A stretch of 64,000 bases of DNA from Bryopsis sp. KO-2023 (lineage: Eukaryota > Chlorophyta > Ulvophyceae > Bryopsidales > Bryopsidaceae), in the NCBI GenBank assembly GCA_030272585.1, contig BSYQ01000010.1, positions 2,232,001-2,296,000 of the forward strand, in the 5' to 3' direction. The notes under the pieces are model-generated. The model worked only from the letters and a program-made list of their open reading frames with translations. It was not told where the DNA came from and did no database searches. Below are positions 38,202-51,711 of this stretch, in pieces. How positions within the stretch are numbered: the stretch's first letter is position 1; each line of letters begins with the position of its first letter. The position numbers and the translations under genes were made by a program.

Positions 38202-39738
38202 GCCACCTTGGGATTGAAATATTATGCCCAGTCAATTTGGAGAAGAAAATAACCTAAAGTCTTTTTTAAAAGCAAATTTGCTTCGCCGAGAACAGGATCA
38301 AAGTGAATCGAAATGTATATATATATATATGAAAAAAGTAAATCGATGATCATCGAGGGGGGTAGGAGTACTTAGGGTTATCATGGACATTTCTGTAGGT
38401 TTTTTTGCGGTGTTTGGACTTGATGGCCCGGTACCTGATCGGTCACAGATCATTTGTTAGGTAATAGTTGGGAACCGAGGAGATCAATGGACGAATATTG
38501 AGATGAGAGAGAGAGAGAAAAAAGAAAGAAGAAGAGAAAAAAAAATAAAAATGATCATCGATGATTTCTCATGAGAAAAAAAAAGCTCCCAAGTACTACA
38601 CCATTGCACTTCGCAGAGAAGAACCATGGTTCAGAGACAATTTTTACATGAGGGTCCGGACAACACCAAAAGATGGACTTTAAACCGTAAGTCTAGAACT
38701 TCTATTGAATAGGTAGAAAAAACACCTGTACCCCCCCCCCCCCCCCTCCCCTTTGAGAAAGGACAGAGGTGATAGCTGCTCGCGGCACAGCGAGCATCTA
38801 AATAGGAAGCCCATCCCAGTATTCGAATTTTAGCATGCAGCAGCCTCTGGGGGGCTGGGCTTCGATGATCGGAGACTTCCACATTTTCGCCTCTTTCCAC
38901 GAAAAAGAACGTGGGCCTTATGGAACGGCTAGAATGGTCAAACGGGTCAATTAGTATAGGGGACGGTTTGCTGTGCGCCGACCGCTTCCTGCTGGACCGT
39001 CGAACTTTGGCCAGTCTTCAGGGCCTGGCTGCTTTGGGCCGAGAACAACCCCGGGGGGAGTTGGGGAGGGGGGGTTCTGGGTGAACATATGTAAAGGGTG
39101 TAAGCTTTCCAACCAATCCTTGTTCTGTTGTCTTTTGGTTTTTTGTCTCGGGCCATTTTTTCACCAAGGACATCAAGAGAATGCTGGAACGCTAATGCTT
39201 ATCCACAGGCATGTGTTCGCGTTGATCATTCCTTCACGTAAATCCCTCATAGAGTGGGGAACCGAATTAATGTACAAAAAGGAGTTGAGTGATTCGAACA
39301 GCCTCATCGTACAGCTTTCATCAAGATATTGTTGCTGTTGGCTGTCCTTAGCCGACTCCGTCTGGGGATGGGGTTTGGTCGGTTTTACTCCTCCTGATTC
39401 CTTCCTTAAGAATCAGAAGGCGTCCATATTTCCCTCAAAAAAGAAAATTTTGGCTCCATAACCAGCTTTTTCTGGTCCATACGGAAAGGAATTGCACTAG
39501 CCCAGCCGGCGGCAACCGTTTGTGAATCTGCAGCGTAGTTCTACACTCTTTTCTCATCTCAAACTGGTGGACGTTTCTATCCTCAAGACAAGCTTCAATA
39601 CCCCTGTGCTTTCCTGGTGTTCCTGGCTCCCTTATTGCCCAATGTTTTACAACACAATCCACCACCCTGCCGTGTAGTCCGAGAACATAACGGACTCACT
39701 ATCCTTCGGAGACTGCATTCCCCCGTGATCTGATCGAC
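38202..39738. other. Spacer before the Sfi1-like gene
   Basis: Contains (TA)n at about 38313-38330, a (GA)n/poly-A stretch at about 38507-38560 and a C-run at 38731-38746. I see no supportable gene. The promoter of the Sfi1-like gene should be in the right part. Confidence 0.5.
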
Positions 39739-42700
39739 ATGGAAGCCGAAAACAGATTTCGGAGTGTCGACTTGAACGGAGGTGATTGGGAAAAAGTCGA
39801 CCTGGAAGAGTGTTTGGAGCAGCTCAAAAACGCATACACGGTCAGAACCCACGCCAATTGACATCGCTGTGTCGTCAGTCGCTTCGTATTGTCCTTGAAG
39901 TCAATATGATATGGGACTGGGGAGGCACTGGGGGACTCGCTCTCTCACCATCAGTTGAATGCTCTTGGAGAAAAGGAATTGAACAATGTCACTTTCGCAG
40001 ATGGTGGAGAAAAAAATGGCACAGAAAAGGCCACTCAGCCAGAACTTCATTCGTTGTCTCTCTCGATCATCAAGACCAAACACAACCCCAATCAGAAGCA
40101 TCCAAAGTCCTTTTTCTCGAGCTCCGAGTGCCAGAAGTATCCGTGCAAACAATGACGGGCCCAGCCGCGTTGATTGCTTGGTGATCGAAAGTCGACCAGG
40201 AACTAGGGAAGGGAAAGGTTGGTCGTTTCCGGATGTTTGGCAGACGGACTGCATCTCCAATCCTGACGTATCTGCATTCTCTACGGGCTGGGAGTGTGCA
40301 CTCGCGGAGGTGAGTGCCAGATTGTTACTGCAGGCCAGGACAATCGAATCGGCTTGTGGTGACTTCCATATGCTGGGAGCAAGTATGATCTGCGACTGTG
40401 ACTGTGTTGTCCCTCAACAGCAGAGCAGGACGAACAGCGCCTGTTACAGAACGATTACGCCCCAAAGTCCCTGCACTGACAATCGTTCGGCCATCTGTGG
40501 ATCAATCTTCCGCGGAGATGTGGGTGAGGATGGTGCCATCGATGTATTTCTCGACGAGTACAAACGCCACCACAAAATGTCCAACGCAGTCACCACCATA
40601 GCCGCCATCTGGCGCGGAAGAAAGCCCAGGGAGACGTTTCGCAAGTGCGCGGTTGTGCTGCCTATTGAATCAAAACCAGACGCAAAATTGGACGACGTTT
40701 TGAACCAGTGTTCTGCCTTCTTAGGTATCTGGACCTGAGAAAGCGAGCAAACAAGCGGGATCAGACACGGGTTTTGTATCCGTGGATTCAATACATCCGT
40801 GCCTCAAAACACAGAGTGACAAAATTGAAGCGCAGGGCCCTCATGGAGTGGTGGGATCTCGCCAGAACCACCACCACCTACTTCAACACTTTGGCAAACT
40901 TGCTGGAGCGCTCTTTCGATGGCGTAACAATGCCAGCGTCACAGATATACAGACTGTGCGCGAGCAGGAAAGTGGGGACCTCATTTCAGAGTTGCATCCC
41001 TTCGGTTGCTAGATTGCTGGTGAATGTGTTGTCATCGCAATACCCATGGCGCCGTCAGAGGGCTGTGTTCTCAGCGTGGAAAGAGCGCAGTGTTACCAAA
41101 ATGCGATCGCGACAATCAGGGGTAGCGGTGCTCACAGCCATGAGGAAAGCCGACTGGAAGGGGCGCGTAAAGAGTGCCTTCAGGTACGACGTCTCGGCGA
41201 GGTATGTTTTTCGACAGCCACATTCCTCCAAACGAGAGCTTGACTTGGCACTGGTAGTGCTCTGCAGGTTTTGGTTCCAGTACACGACTTTCTCAATTTC
41301 TGAACGGGAGTCTCTCCAGTCGCCAATCATTTGTTCCGACCTACCGCAATGGCATGAGTGGTACTTCAAACACCAAAGGGGGAAACTTCTGAAAGAGAAG
41401 ATCGAATCGTTTCAGATCGTAGTTCGCCTTCCACACTTTTTTTCCTGGTGGAAGACCGTCGTCACCAGGAATAACATTCTGAGGAAGGTACGCAGGAAAA
41501 TTCGTTCCGTTTCAGCGAAGCTGAGGAGCTGGGTTTTCGAAAGAAGAAACACTGTGCTCGTTTTCACAGTGGATCCGAACCAAAGCCTCCCAAACGAAAG
41601 AATGCTGCTAAAAAGATATATGCATTACGCCTGTTGTTTGAAAGCGCCGGATGAACTTTTCTCTGTGCGTAGGCTTGGGAACCTTTGGAAGAGGACAGGT
41701 TGGCTATCTTGAAAGTGGCTGCTTTTAGCGCTTTCAAGGAAAACGCTCTTGAGTTCAGAGCAGTGGCAAAGAGGCTACGGGACTTCTTAATGAGATGGAT
41801 ATCTTTTGCAAGGGAAAGCGTACGCGAAAGGTGCGACAGCAAATTCTTCGCCCTAGCTCAAAGGTAACCAAACAACTTTGTGATAGCCATCAACAGGCTG
41901 TTTTGATGATGCAGGAAGTTACAAAAAGCAGTAAACATAATGGACACCACTTTCAGAAAATCCAGATGTTTCCAAAGCCTGCGCAAGTATTCCGTCGCAC
42001 AGCGAATGCTGAAGGCGGCGGGTACAATTCAGATCTGGCACAGAATGTCTCTCGCGACCGTGCATATCCACGCCTGGAGGGGGGACATCGGCAGGATGTG
42101 GTTCGTGTTGTGTTGGAGAGCATGGAAGTCTTACGCGATGAGAAGGTTGCAGTGGTCGATCATGATGGGAAATCATCTGCTCACTCGGTCGAACACTGCG
42201 CAAGGTCTAGTTTTTTCTGCCTGGAGAAAAGTTGTGGAGCGTGTCAAAGAAGCACCAGGTACGATGCGGAAACGATTCCTTCCATCCCTTTCTTTCAATC
42301 TGTAGTTCACCTTCAAGCGAATGTTTCCTCCTCCTTGTAGATAGAACCGAGTCCAGCGGTGGTTTCGCCTCAGACGACAGCAAAGTCGTTGCGTATTTGG
42401 AAGAGCACCACGCGATCACTCCGTGGCGCCCGCCAATAACACGAAAAGATGTAATGCGTCCAGTTGCAAGAGCGGATCAGGTACCACATCAAGATATTCG
42501 AGAAGCAATAAAAGATATGATGAGCGTCAGATACTGCGGAGGAGATGGGTGGATCCTTCCCAGGTTCTGGAGGCACACTCCTTCAGAGCAAGCCTTGAGA
42601 TTGAGGTAAAATTGGAAACGAGAATCGTTTTTGCAACTTGAAAAACTTTGGTATTGAGTGAGGACGGTTGTCTCCTTTAACTGTAGGTCCAGAAGAAAAG

Positions 42701-45700
42701 GAATGATTCGTTTATGGCTGGAGTCAGATGCTCCAGATGTTTGGATCTGGCAAAAGATTGTTGCGCTCAAAGTATCAAGATCCATTGGATATGAGGACCC
42801 CAGTCACTTGGTTGATGCAGAGAGCCGCAAACCTCTGGACTACCAGAAGGTTGGGTCGTGTAATGCTTATTATCTCTTTGGCCTCCATTCCTTACATAGA
42901 ATGCACCGTGTCTTCGACAACACTACGTCCAGATGAAAGGACGATGGCTTGCAACTCGATCCACTGCTTGACTGTGTTTTTGAAGCAGGTCCGTGAGCGC
43001 TCTGCAGTGAGGCGTAGAAGAGGTGGTATAGTCATTGTCGACGACGATGCAGATATGTTTGAGGAGGTTTCAAGATTTCATGCTTGTCTGGTTCATGCGG
43101 AGGGATTCTTGGAGACGAAAGCTCACGGTATTCTGGGCGTGGGTGCAGAGAGTACAAACACCCTGTATCAAATTTGGGAGGAGCTGTCGAAATCGAAAGC
43201 AAAAGCGGTCTTCAAGGCAAGTACCCAAATGATTTGTGGGCGTCACTTTCAACTGCGAACACCTGACTGGTTCAGAAACTTGAAAGAAAAACACTCATTA
43301 TCTGCAGGGCTGCAGAGTGATCCACTGAAGGGTGTCTTCTTGTTCTGTAGGGGGACTTGTTGACGTGGTTCATCCAGCCCATTGTCGACCACGACTTGAA
43401 GTACAATGCGGCCGTTTGGAATCTTAGCTCCCTGCGGGATAAGAAACTGTCGCAAGTTGTGGACATACACGACCTTGCCCTGGCAATGCAAAGGCACAGA
43501 GAGGAGTTCACCCTTCAGCAATCTTTTGATCCTCGCGCAAATTGGCACCAAATATGGGAAAGGTGGGACGCCAACTCTGATGACTCTGATACGGACGAGC
43601 AGGTGACCACGAAACGATGTTGCCTGAGAAGATAGTTCTGAGAAGGTCGAAAAGAGGGGGAATTCCCAGGCGGTCCAGTAGACTTGTTCCATATTCCTTG
43701 CAAGAGTAGCATTCCCTTTGCTCTTGGGTTCTCAAGGTCTTGTTCGTTCTGCTCAGGAAGGATTTGGGAACTTGGGAGAATCTCAAGCAAGTCTTCATCA
43801 GATAATGCACCAGCAGCAAGGTTCCTACCGGCTTGAAGGCAGAAATCACCTCGTTGAAAAAACTGGGAGCAATAACCCCAAAAGCAAGTTACCTTCAGGG
43901 TAAGCCCGAAGAGGTGAACGTCGCCTTTGGTATTCTAAATCAACCAGATTAAAAAATACAACACGAGCCCATTTGATAAATAGACTATACTGTCGATTGC
44001 AGAAACGAACTCAATGGGTCTGGAGACAAGTCCCTATTGGGCACTCCCAACGAAGAGGTTTCGCACATCACCCACGTGCGATCCGCATCCCCAGGAGAAC
44101 TCGTCAACTGGTCGGTGCATTCGGACGCAGAGAGCACCTACACGACAGGCAGGAAAGGCATTAAACTTGGCAGCCGTTTGTCAGATCAAGCCGGAACAGC
44201 CGCTATCTTGGGCAATTCTCCACCTGGAATATTGAACAAAATTGACGCCAGGCACGTCAATAGACGGCTGAGCAGGAGTTCAAGCTATCCATCAAAGTTC
44301 GAAAAAACAAGTGATAGTGTAAAGTTGCGCACGAGCCTGCAACCCTGGGATAGAGAAACGCAGGACCCAATTGACTCCGCTGAAACAACCCAAATCTTGG
44401 CGGACGCCTCTGGCACCACCTGTTTACCAACTCCGGCGGTGCACAACCAAAAACTACCTGACACGCCATCGGCAGGAAATATCACGACGAGAGGGCGCAG
44501 TCAATCACATGACCATGACCATCGCGAGCTGGACAGAAGTGCCTTAAACAAGAATATTGCGATATCTCCCCAGGTTCGTGTCCACGCGCCTGCAGCCAGG
44601 GCAATCGTGTCCAGTTCTCTATCAGCATATGGCTGATAGATAATATCACTTTCTTGGGTGTCACAGCGTCGCAGAACATCATCCAAAGTTGAAGACGCTG
44701 TCTATGAAACAATTCTTCCCGTCAGGGAGTCTCCGTTGCGGAAGAGCACCGATCCTGAGAAAGAGGAAATACCCGATACCCACGAAAGTGACTCTCAAAA
44801 ATCCGCAGAACTGGAACGTTCAAGCTGCAGTGGTGAGAGGCGACCACAGCCTCGCAAAGATCCGTATCGTCCCAGTCCCAGAAAGCACAGGCGGACTCTC
44901 ACTGTTGCGGATGCTGGACGAGCATTGTCCACTCCGCATTTGGTGTGTTTTGGTGAGAAGGTGGCACCAAATAATCAAAACGAACACCCATGGGAGATAG
45001 TGGAGGCGAAGGCTCATCCAGCAGCATCCGTGCAAGGTGCACGGCTAGAAGTGCACGAAGGAAAAGAGAATTCATTGTCGATGAGGTGAGAACACACCTT
45101 GCATTAAAATGTACTCAGCCTTCCCTGTTGTGCGTTTTTCCTCCACAATGTAAGGCAAATGTTTTTTGTTTGTGTATTTTTGATTGACATTAAAATAGAC
45201 GGTTGGGACACGAGACACAACATTTTTCGTGGGAGCGGTACACACTTTTCCCAAATACATCTCGCCGTTACAGCATAACGTTCAGCCGCACTCTTCAAAA
45301 TCTTCTGAATCACAAGTTCGTAGTGCTGCAAAAAGCGACGAGCTGCTTGAGTCGATTCATACATTGCATTGTACCTATTGCAGAAGGAAGAGGTGTAATC
45401 TTCGCAGTCCGATGCCCTCATCAAACCGCGAGGAGCCCAAGCAGCGAAAGTACAGTCCAGACCTCTTTCAAAATAATTTCAATATCGACAGAGGCACCAG
45501 CTTCACCGAAATCGTATCGAGGCTGCAAGACACAGACCTGAAGAAAAGTCAAGATGATGCTGAGGTATTGGCTGAAGAGTTGGCCCGCGCGATCGAAGCC
45601 AAGCGACAAACCAGTCACAGAAGGGCACTGAGTCCGGAACGAAAGGCGAATTTGCACCAGCAGAGACTCATGGGGCAGCTTGTCGGGAGTCTGCCACGCT

Positions 45701-47174
45701 TGGATGATCTGGACGACGTTGTTGCTCAAGGCATCGACCCTGACAATATATCCGGGCTGAGACTGTGTAACTGCCCCAAACATTTCGTTCCTATTTTGGG
45801 TAGGATTGCAGTTCAGCCTTTGGCCACGAAATTTCTGTTCTGGCAGAAGGTGCAGGAGCTGAAAAATCTCAGGCAAAGAATCGCAGAAGACCAGATGCTT
45901 GCCGAGCAAATCAAGGAGGTACGTGAAGTTGTTTCTTTTGCGGTTACAGACTAACTTTCGTGTAGATGTTCGGCTTAGGAAGTCATAACAATGTGTTTTT
46001 GGCAGGCGGTTTGGAAATCTGGCGCCGAGTTCCTCTTATCCAGTCGGACGAGGGATCCCAAACACGAAGAACGGGTTGTATATGGAGGCTTGTGCGTGGG
46101 AAGAGCTCCTTGGATGCCAAACACATTTGAAAAAGTCACAGGAATCGTGGATACGCCTTTCCCAGCCAATTTTGTCGAGATCAGACGCACTGAAGAGTTT
46201 GTACCTGGCGCTACCTTCGATGAAGGTGAAAATAACGGCACAAGTGCCAGTGAACAATATTCTGAAGAAAGCCTTGATGCCGGGGTAGATGATGGATCCC
46301 TGTTCGCCGGCTCAAGACAGCAGAACCACACGGATGAAAAGCAGGGGACTTTCCACGACGTGGGATGGGAAACGTTCGAGAGGTGAGCCCCCAACTTCAG
46401 GAACCAAAATCTCCCAGAATTCCCCTCCTTAGCCGATTTGTTTTTACGTTTTACTCGTGTTCAAATAGGTGTGCAACCCAAGTCGATAGGAATGCTGCTT
46501 GTACCGTCTCCGCTCGCAAGGAGTATGCACACGTTCATACGTCAGACGTACGCGCGGATGGGTCCCCAAAGCAGCTGGGATGGGTTACGGACACTTGCGC
46601 AGATCTTGACCGAAGACGGGAGCACACCAGAACGGATGACCCAATGTATCATCCGCCCAGTCCCCCCAAAACACCATCTCCTCGTAAATGCTCGCATGCA
46701 CCCAAGACGGTTCGAAGAATCGCGGAAAAGATACGATTTCAAGCACAGTATCCCTCCGAACCGTCAAAAAAATCGGCCAAGCCCTCGCTTTTGGGGTATC
46801 CCTTGGCGAACATAACTCCCCCCAATGCTCCCAGCCATCTGGACTCGAGGCAATCTCTGCACACGGTGCGAGGAACACCGGCTGGGCTAACCACAAGGCT
46901 GGACAGAAGCGCAGATAGCCCGAGGAAAACACCCAAAACAGATTCAAGGGCGAAACCAAAACGCACGGTCGTGTATGTTGGTTTCAAAAAGTCCGAGGTG
47001 CCCTCTTCACCGTTTCTCGACTCTTGGTCCCACGACGAAAGGGATGCAATGGACCCCCTAAAAAGTTACATAGCATCTCAAGCGGGGCGAAATGGGGATA
47101 TGGACATTGCAGACAGAATATCGGTTCAGTCATGGGAGGCTGAATCGTGTCCCAGTACACGTCAGTTCAACTAG
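39739..47174 (+). CDS. Large Sfi1-like Trp-repeat protein with unrecognised C-terminal half
   Basis: Sixteen exons: 39739-39840, 40001-40309, 40421-40644, 40725-41487, 41673-41863, 41915-42258, 42341-42605, 42687-42849, 42989-43216, 43351-43602, 43757-43899, 44003-44573, 44667-45085, 45384-45918, 46006-46382, 46469-47174; 5,592 nt, about 1,863 residues, phases consistent. An IQ-like stretch (IAAIWRGRKPRETFRK) is followed by many Trp/Leu-spaced basic repeats of the Sfi1 kind: RRALMEWWDLARTTTTYF, RAVFSAWKERSVTKMRS, HFFSWWKTVVTRNNILRK, FVLCWRAWKSYAMRRLQW, GLVFSAWRKVVERVKEAP. Sfi1 repeats bind centrins in centriole and basal-body fibres. The second half is Ser/Pro/Arg-rich and disordered, with an ordered part (LVGSLPRLDDLDDVVAQGID, KFLFWQKVQELKNLRQRIAE). 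The exon 4/5 border is uncertain (donor 41488 or up to about 41570), and the intron 43217-43350 needs a GC donor. Confidence 0.72.
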
Positions 47175-47856
47175 CTTTTTCAAGTTTTTGATTCGCTGAG
47201 GATGCCAGTGTAGGAGCTTTGCTTAGGTCTTAGATTCCGAAAATTGAAAGTGTCGAGGAGGGGATTGCAACCGCTTTCGAGGTTCCACAACAGGGCATTT
47301 TTTTTTTCCATTGACCACTGGTGTATGGAAACTTCAATAAACATATTATGTGGTAAGAGGGCTTGATTTATTGGCTGTAATATTCCTCTTTGGGTGGCGA
47401 GCTTGTCACTCAGCTCAAGCTTACCACATAAATCCAACTCTGATATGTATTGGAGAGCGCACAGCTGAGACGAAACCACCCATGCAACACAAACAAACCA
47501 TGTCAGAATAACCCCCCTGTTCAGCAGTTGTCGCTGCACAGCGACACATGTCAGTCGACTGGAGGTCGTTCAACTTGAGTATTGAAAAAAAAAACACAAT
47601 TCTTCAAAACGTTGGAGGTCCTTCAACCTGAATATTAAAACAAAAAACTCTTTTCTTCAAAACGTTGGCCGCCGCCGCCGCCCCCAGGGAGAGCATGAGA
47701 TATCAGAAAACACATAACAATCAAGCGGGGAGGGAAAAACTTTCGATTCGAACCCCGTCCTTTCACAACATCCTCTAATGGCTTACAAAAAGGAAGGGTT
47801 TCTTTTTCCCCCTCCGCCACTTATTGTGCGGAGGAGAAACAGCAAAGGGGGTCGCG
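47175..47856. other. Spacer between the Sfi1-like and AGMO genes
   Basis: Contains an imperfect direct repeat of about 60 bp around 47545-47670 (GTTGGAGGTC and CTTCAAAACGTTGG recur). No gene is seen. It should hold the AGMO promoter. Confidence 0.45.
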
Positions 47857-50800
47857 ATGGCGTCTCAGACGAACGTTTTCGGAACCGTGTCCAACGAGAC
47901 CGTCGGCGGCGGGGCGGCGGGATTTCAGGGGTTGAGTTTCGCCACGGCGGCGAAACGCTGGATCCAAGCGAATCGCACCCCTGATGTCCAGGTCCCCGAC
48001 ACCTTGATAGATCTTCTGCCTTTCTTTTGTGTGCTGATCATTGTGGAAATGGTCGTGTCCTTCTACAATGGGAAAAAGGTTTATTACTGGCGCCAGTCGC
48101 TGTCAAACCTGGCGGCTGGAGCGTTGGGATTCGCGATCCTCGGTAAGACTGGACTCTTATCCATTGTTTGAGAGTTAAAAAAAAAAGGAGGGGGGGGGGG
48201 TTGGCCACAAGTTTTTTTGGCCTTGATCATAGCTCCACCAGAATGGATTGAACATGAATGTATGTCAGACTGCATTGATGGTTTGCCAATCGAGCATATC
48301 ACAGATGCATGTTTCGGCAATCTCCAGCCAGTTCTGGGGCCGTCTGTTTTTTTTGCACAGGATTCACACAGAATCTTTCCCACAAACAACTGTTCAGGAA
48401 AAATGTCCCGACTGATGAATGGATGTACGTGTGGATGGCTCTTTTGTGTGGGTTGGCAGGTATCTTTGCGAAAGGGCTGCTGATTTTCCCATACATGGCT
48501 ATAAATAACAAATATGGGCTGTATAAAGGGAACGATTTGCTTGGGAATGTTTTGTGTTTCTTGGGGCTGGATCTGGGGTATTGGCTTGGCCATGGAATTG
48601 CGCATTGGACGAATCTGGGATGGGCTGGCCACAGCATCCATCATTCCTCCCCAGATTTCAACCTGATGACTAATTTCCGGCAGGCCCCTCATGAGCTTGT
48701 GGTGAGCCATTGCACTTGAAAATTGGAAAAAGTAAAATAATAATCCCAAGGGATGGACAGTATTTGTTTTGTTTGGCAACATGGAATATGCTTCAAACAG
48801 CTTGGAGTGAAATTTAGTAAAGAATGCCACACTTCATGCTCTTTTTGTATTTTTTTTTTGAAAATTGATGGAAATTGTTTTGGTTCGCTGATAATTTGGT
48901 GGGCTTTTGTTTTCCATACCCGACAAAAGGACGAAATTTGAAAAAAAAAAATGATTGAACAAATGAAAATGCCATACCATAATTTTGTTCGTTTTTCAAG
49001 TGGGCATTCGATTGGAGATGCCTATAGCAACATCTCAATCTTCTCAACTTCCTTTGCAATCGACAATCAAAACCATACTAAAAAACAATGGTGCATTTTT
49101 TCCCCAATTGGTATACATTTGAGTCCTGTCACCCCCCCCCCCCCAAAAAAAAAAAAAGGGAAAATTAACAAAAAAAACTTTGATTCTTTTTGATTATTTT
49201 TCTGTCTTTTTTCACATTTTAAATTTGGATGTGTATGTTTATTTCAACATAGGTCGCATGGGTTTTCTTCCTTCCATTAGCGCTGTTTGCTCCGTTGGAT
49301 ATTTATTTCTGGCACCATGGCATCAACTATTTTTGGCAGTTCATTCTCCACACTCAGATCGTTCCTCCATTGGGACCTTTGGAATTCATTTTTAACACGC
49401 CCACGCATCATAAAGTTCACCACTCCAGAAATTATCCAAGCGGGAATTTCGGAGGTTCGTACAAAACAAAATGCGCAAAAAAAAAAGAAAAAAATGTAAA
49501 CAGTTTGTGAATAACTTGGGTCTCTTACACGGTTTTGTGAATTTCGTTTAAAAACATTTGAAATAAAAATTTTTAAGATCTCAATTTGGGGTGCTGAATA
49601 TTTATCGCCAACAGCTTCTCGGGAAATTGGAAAGTCATGTCTTCAGGGTTTTTGTTTTTATGGAAAAGAATATCTTTGAATATTCATTATCAACTCGATT
49701 TTTTTCTTTTCTGCAGCGGTATTTATTATCTGGGACAGAATGTTTGGAACATTCGTCGCCGAAAAACCAGGGAGACCATGCGTGTTTGGATTAGATGCAC
49801 GAAAAGTCCCTTTGGGAACGTACAATCCCCTCTGGCAGCATGTAAGATTTTTTGGATACAGCCGAATAACTTAGGAATAATAATTAATGAACCGACAGAA
49901 GGCGTTTCTGTGGAAAAAAATAATATAAAACAATATTACTGGAATCTTAAGAGTATCTTCTGAAAATATAAAGAAGATGATACTTCGAACATTTGCTTTC
50001 GTACCATCACCACAGCATGGCATCTTTTTGAAACAACCAAACTAAATTATGTAGAAAATATATGTTTCATTCTTTCTTTCTTTCTTTCTTTTCATTATTA
50101 TTATTATTTATTTTCTTTTTTTTTGGGGGGGGGAATACACGTTGCAGAAACTTTGTGTGTTTTAGGGACAAAAATGGGTCGAAAGTTTCCAGACGTATTT
50201 TCTGATGGCTGGTTGATTTCTAGTGTTGCTGATAGGAGGTGCTGACTGTTGTTTGTTTTGGCATCCAGATCCAGCACCTGTATGTCAGTCTCAGAGCAAG
50301 TGTGAAAGCCAGGTCGATAAAGGTTTTGTTTAATAGAGACTACGGAGAAGGGATGGTCATGCCCAACAAAATCGCTGCCAAAGGTACCGTTATCTGCCAA
50401 AAAGAAAAGCCTACCGATGAAAAAATTCAGCTTGTCGGTACCATAAAAGGGATATTTTTTTCTTTTTTCTTGGTATATGTGTTGGATGAAAACTTTATGC
50501 ATGACTGTATGTGCGTGCATTAAAGGGATGTTCGTTTCCTTGTTTTAGACCTATATTTTTCTTTTCGCCTGGGTATATATTGACAGGTTTCACAGCTCAC
50601 CATGGCAAACCAGAATATCTAAATATTAAAAAAAAAAGCCATTACAAGATAAATTTGAAAAAGATTAATCAACCGATTATTTGAAAAACAAAGAATGAAA
50701 GAAAGAAAGAATGAAATATGTATATATATGTACTTATCTTTTTTTCATGATTTTCTTAAATAAATGCATTTTATGTTCTTGAAACAACAAAAAAAGTATT

Positions 50801-51711
50801 TCAATTTCATTCAGTCATTATTTTTTTGGTTTACGTATGTGTGGGGGGGAAACCTAACGCACCAGCTCCTTTTTCTAAGACATTTTTTTTTTCTTTTCAA
50901 AATTTCATAGATGACAACCCTGATATGCCAGCGGATGGCATTCCATGCGACACTGCATTCACTTTAATGGACGTTTATGTCATCAGCCAAGCCATCCTTT
51001 GTGCAATTCCCACCATCTTGATCGCCATGGTGGCCTCCGATAGATTGCCTCTTTGGCAAACGCTGTTTCTGGCTTTTCAGGGCTCCGTTTCTACGATTGT
51101 GCTGCCCACCAGTTTTCATATCCATCCCACCGGATTGAGAAACGAGTTCTTGAGGTGCAAAAAAAAAAAAAGAGAAAAAAAAGAGAAAAAAAAAGAGCAT
51201 TCTGAGCCATGGTGCATGCGGAAACGAAACGAAATGGAACTGTTATTTTATTTTATTTTTTTAAATAAGATTCTTGGGTCGTGTGTGTGTGAGAAACATG
51301 CTGTTTATGATATTTGTCTTGAAGAAAAAAAAAAAGGGAAATTAAGGGAACGAAATAAAATATTTATAGAAAAAGAAAGATTCTTGTGTTGTGAGAAAAC
51401 AGCACTTTTCGGAATTGATCTTGAAAAAAAAATTCAAAGTGTGGGAGATCAGATTCTTGCGGCGAGTTGTGAGATTTTTTTTCTTTAAATATCAAAAAAA
51501 TAAAAATAATAAAAATCATAAAGTCTTGTTGTTGTTTTTTTCTGCATTTACCAGGTTGGCTTTTGTAGCAGCGTCGTTCTTGTGGTTTTTTGGGGTGCCC
51601 TATGGATACATCCCAGTGGCAATCTGTGCAATTTCCGGACTGGTGGCCAGCTCCGTCTATCCAAAGGCGCTTCAAAACGCGAAAAAGACCGCTAAAGAAC
51701 ACGCACAGTAG
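47857..51711 (+). CDS. AGMO: Alkylglycerol monooxygenase-like membrane di-iron hydroxylase (AGMO/TMEM195)
   Basis: Seven exons: 47857-48142, 48361-48701, 49253-49454, 49717-49841, 50269-50383, 50911-51154, 51555-51711; 1,470 nt, 489 residues. The ATG at 47857 (MASQTNVFGTVS) is preferred to an upstream in-frame codon. Membrane helices (LLPFFCVLIIVEMVVSFY, MYVWMALLCGLAGIFAKGLL) surround the His boxes of the fatty acid hydroxylase superfamily: HGIAH, GHSIHHSS and HHKVHHSRN. The sequence follows AGMO closely: PLGPLEFIFNTPTHHKVHHS and FIIWDRMFGTFVAE match human PLELILNTPSHHRVHHG and LIIWDKIFGTFEAE. AGMO cleaves the ether bond of alkylglycerols using tetrahydrobiopterin, in the ER. Two or three more helices end the chain. 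Substrate here is inferred; a related sterol or alkyl hydroxylase role cannot be excluded. Confidence 0.88.
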
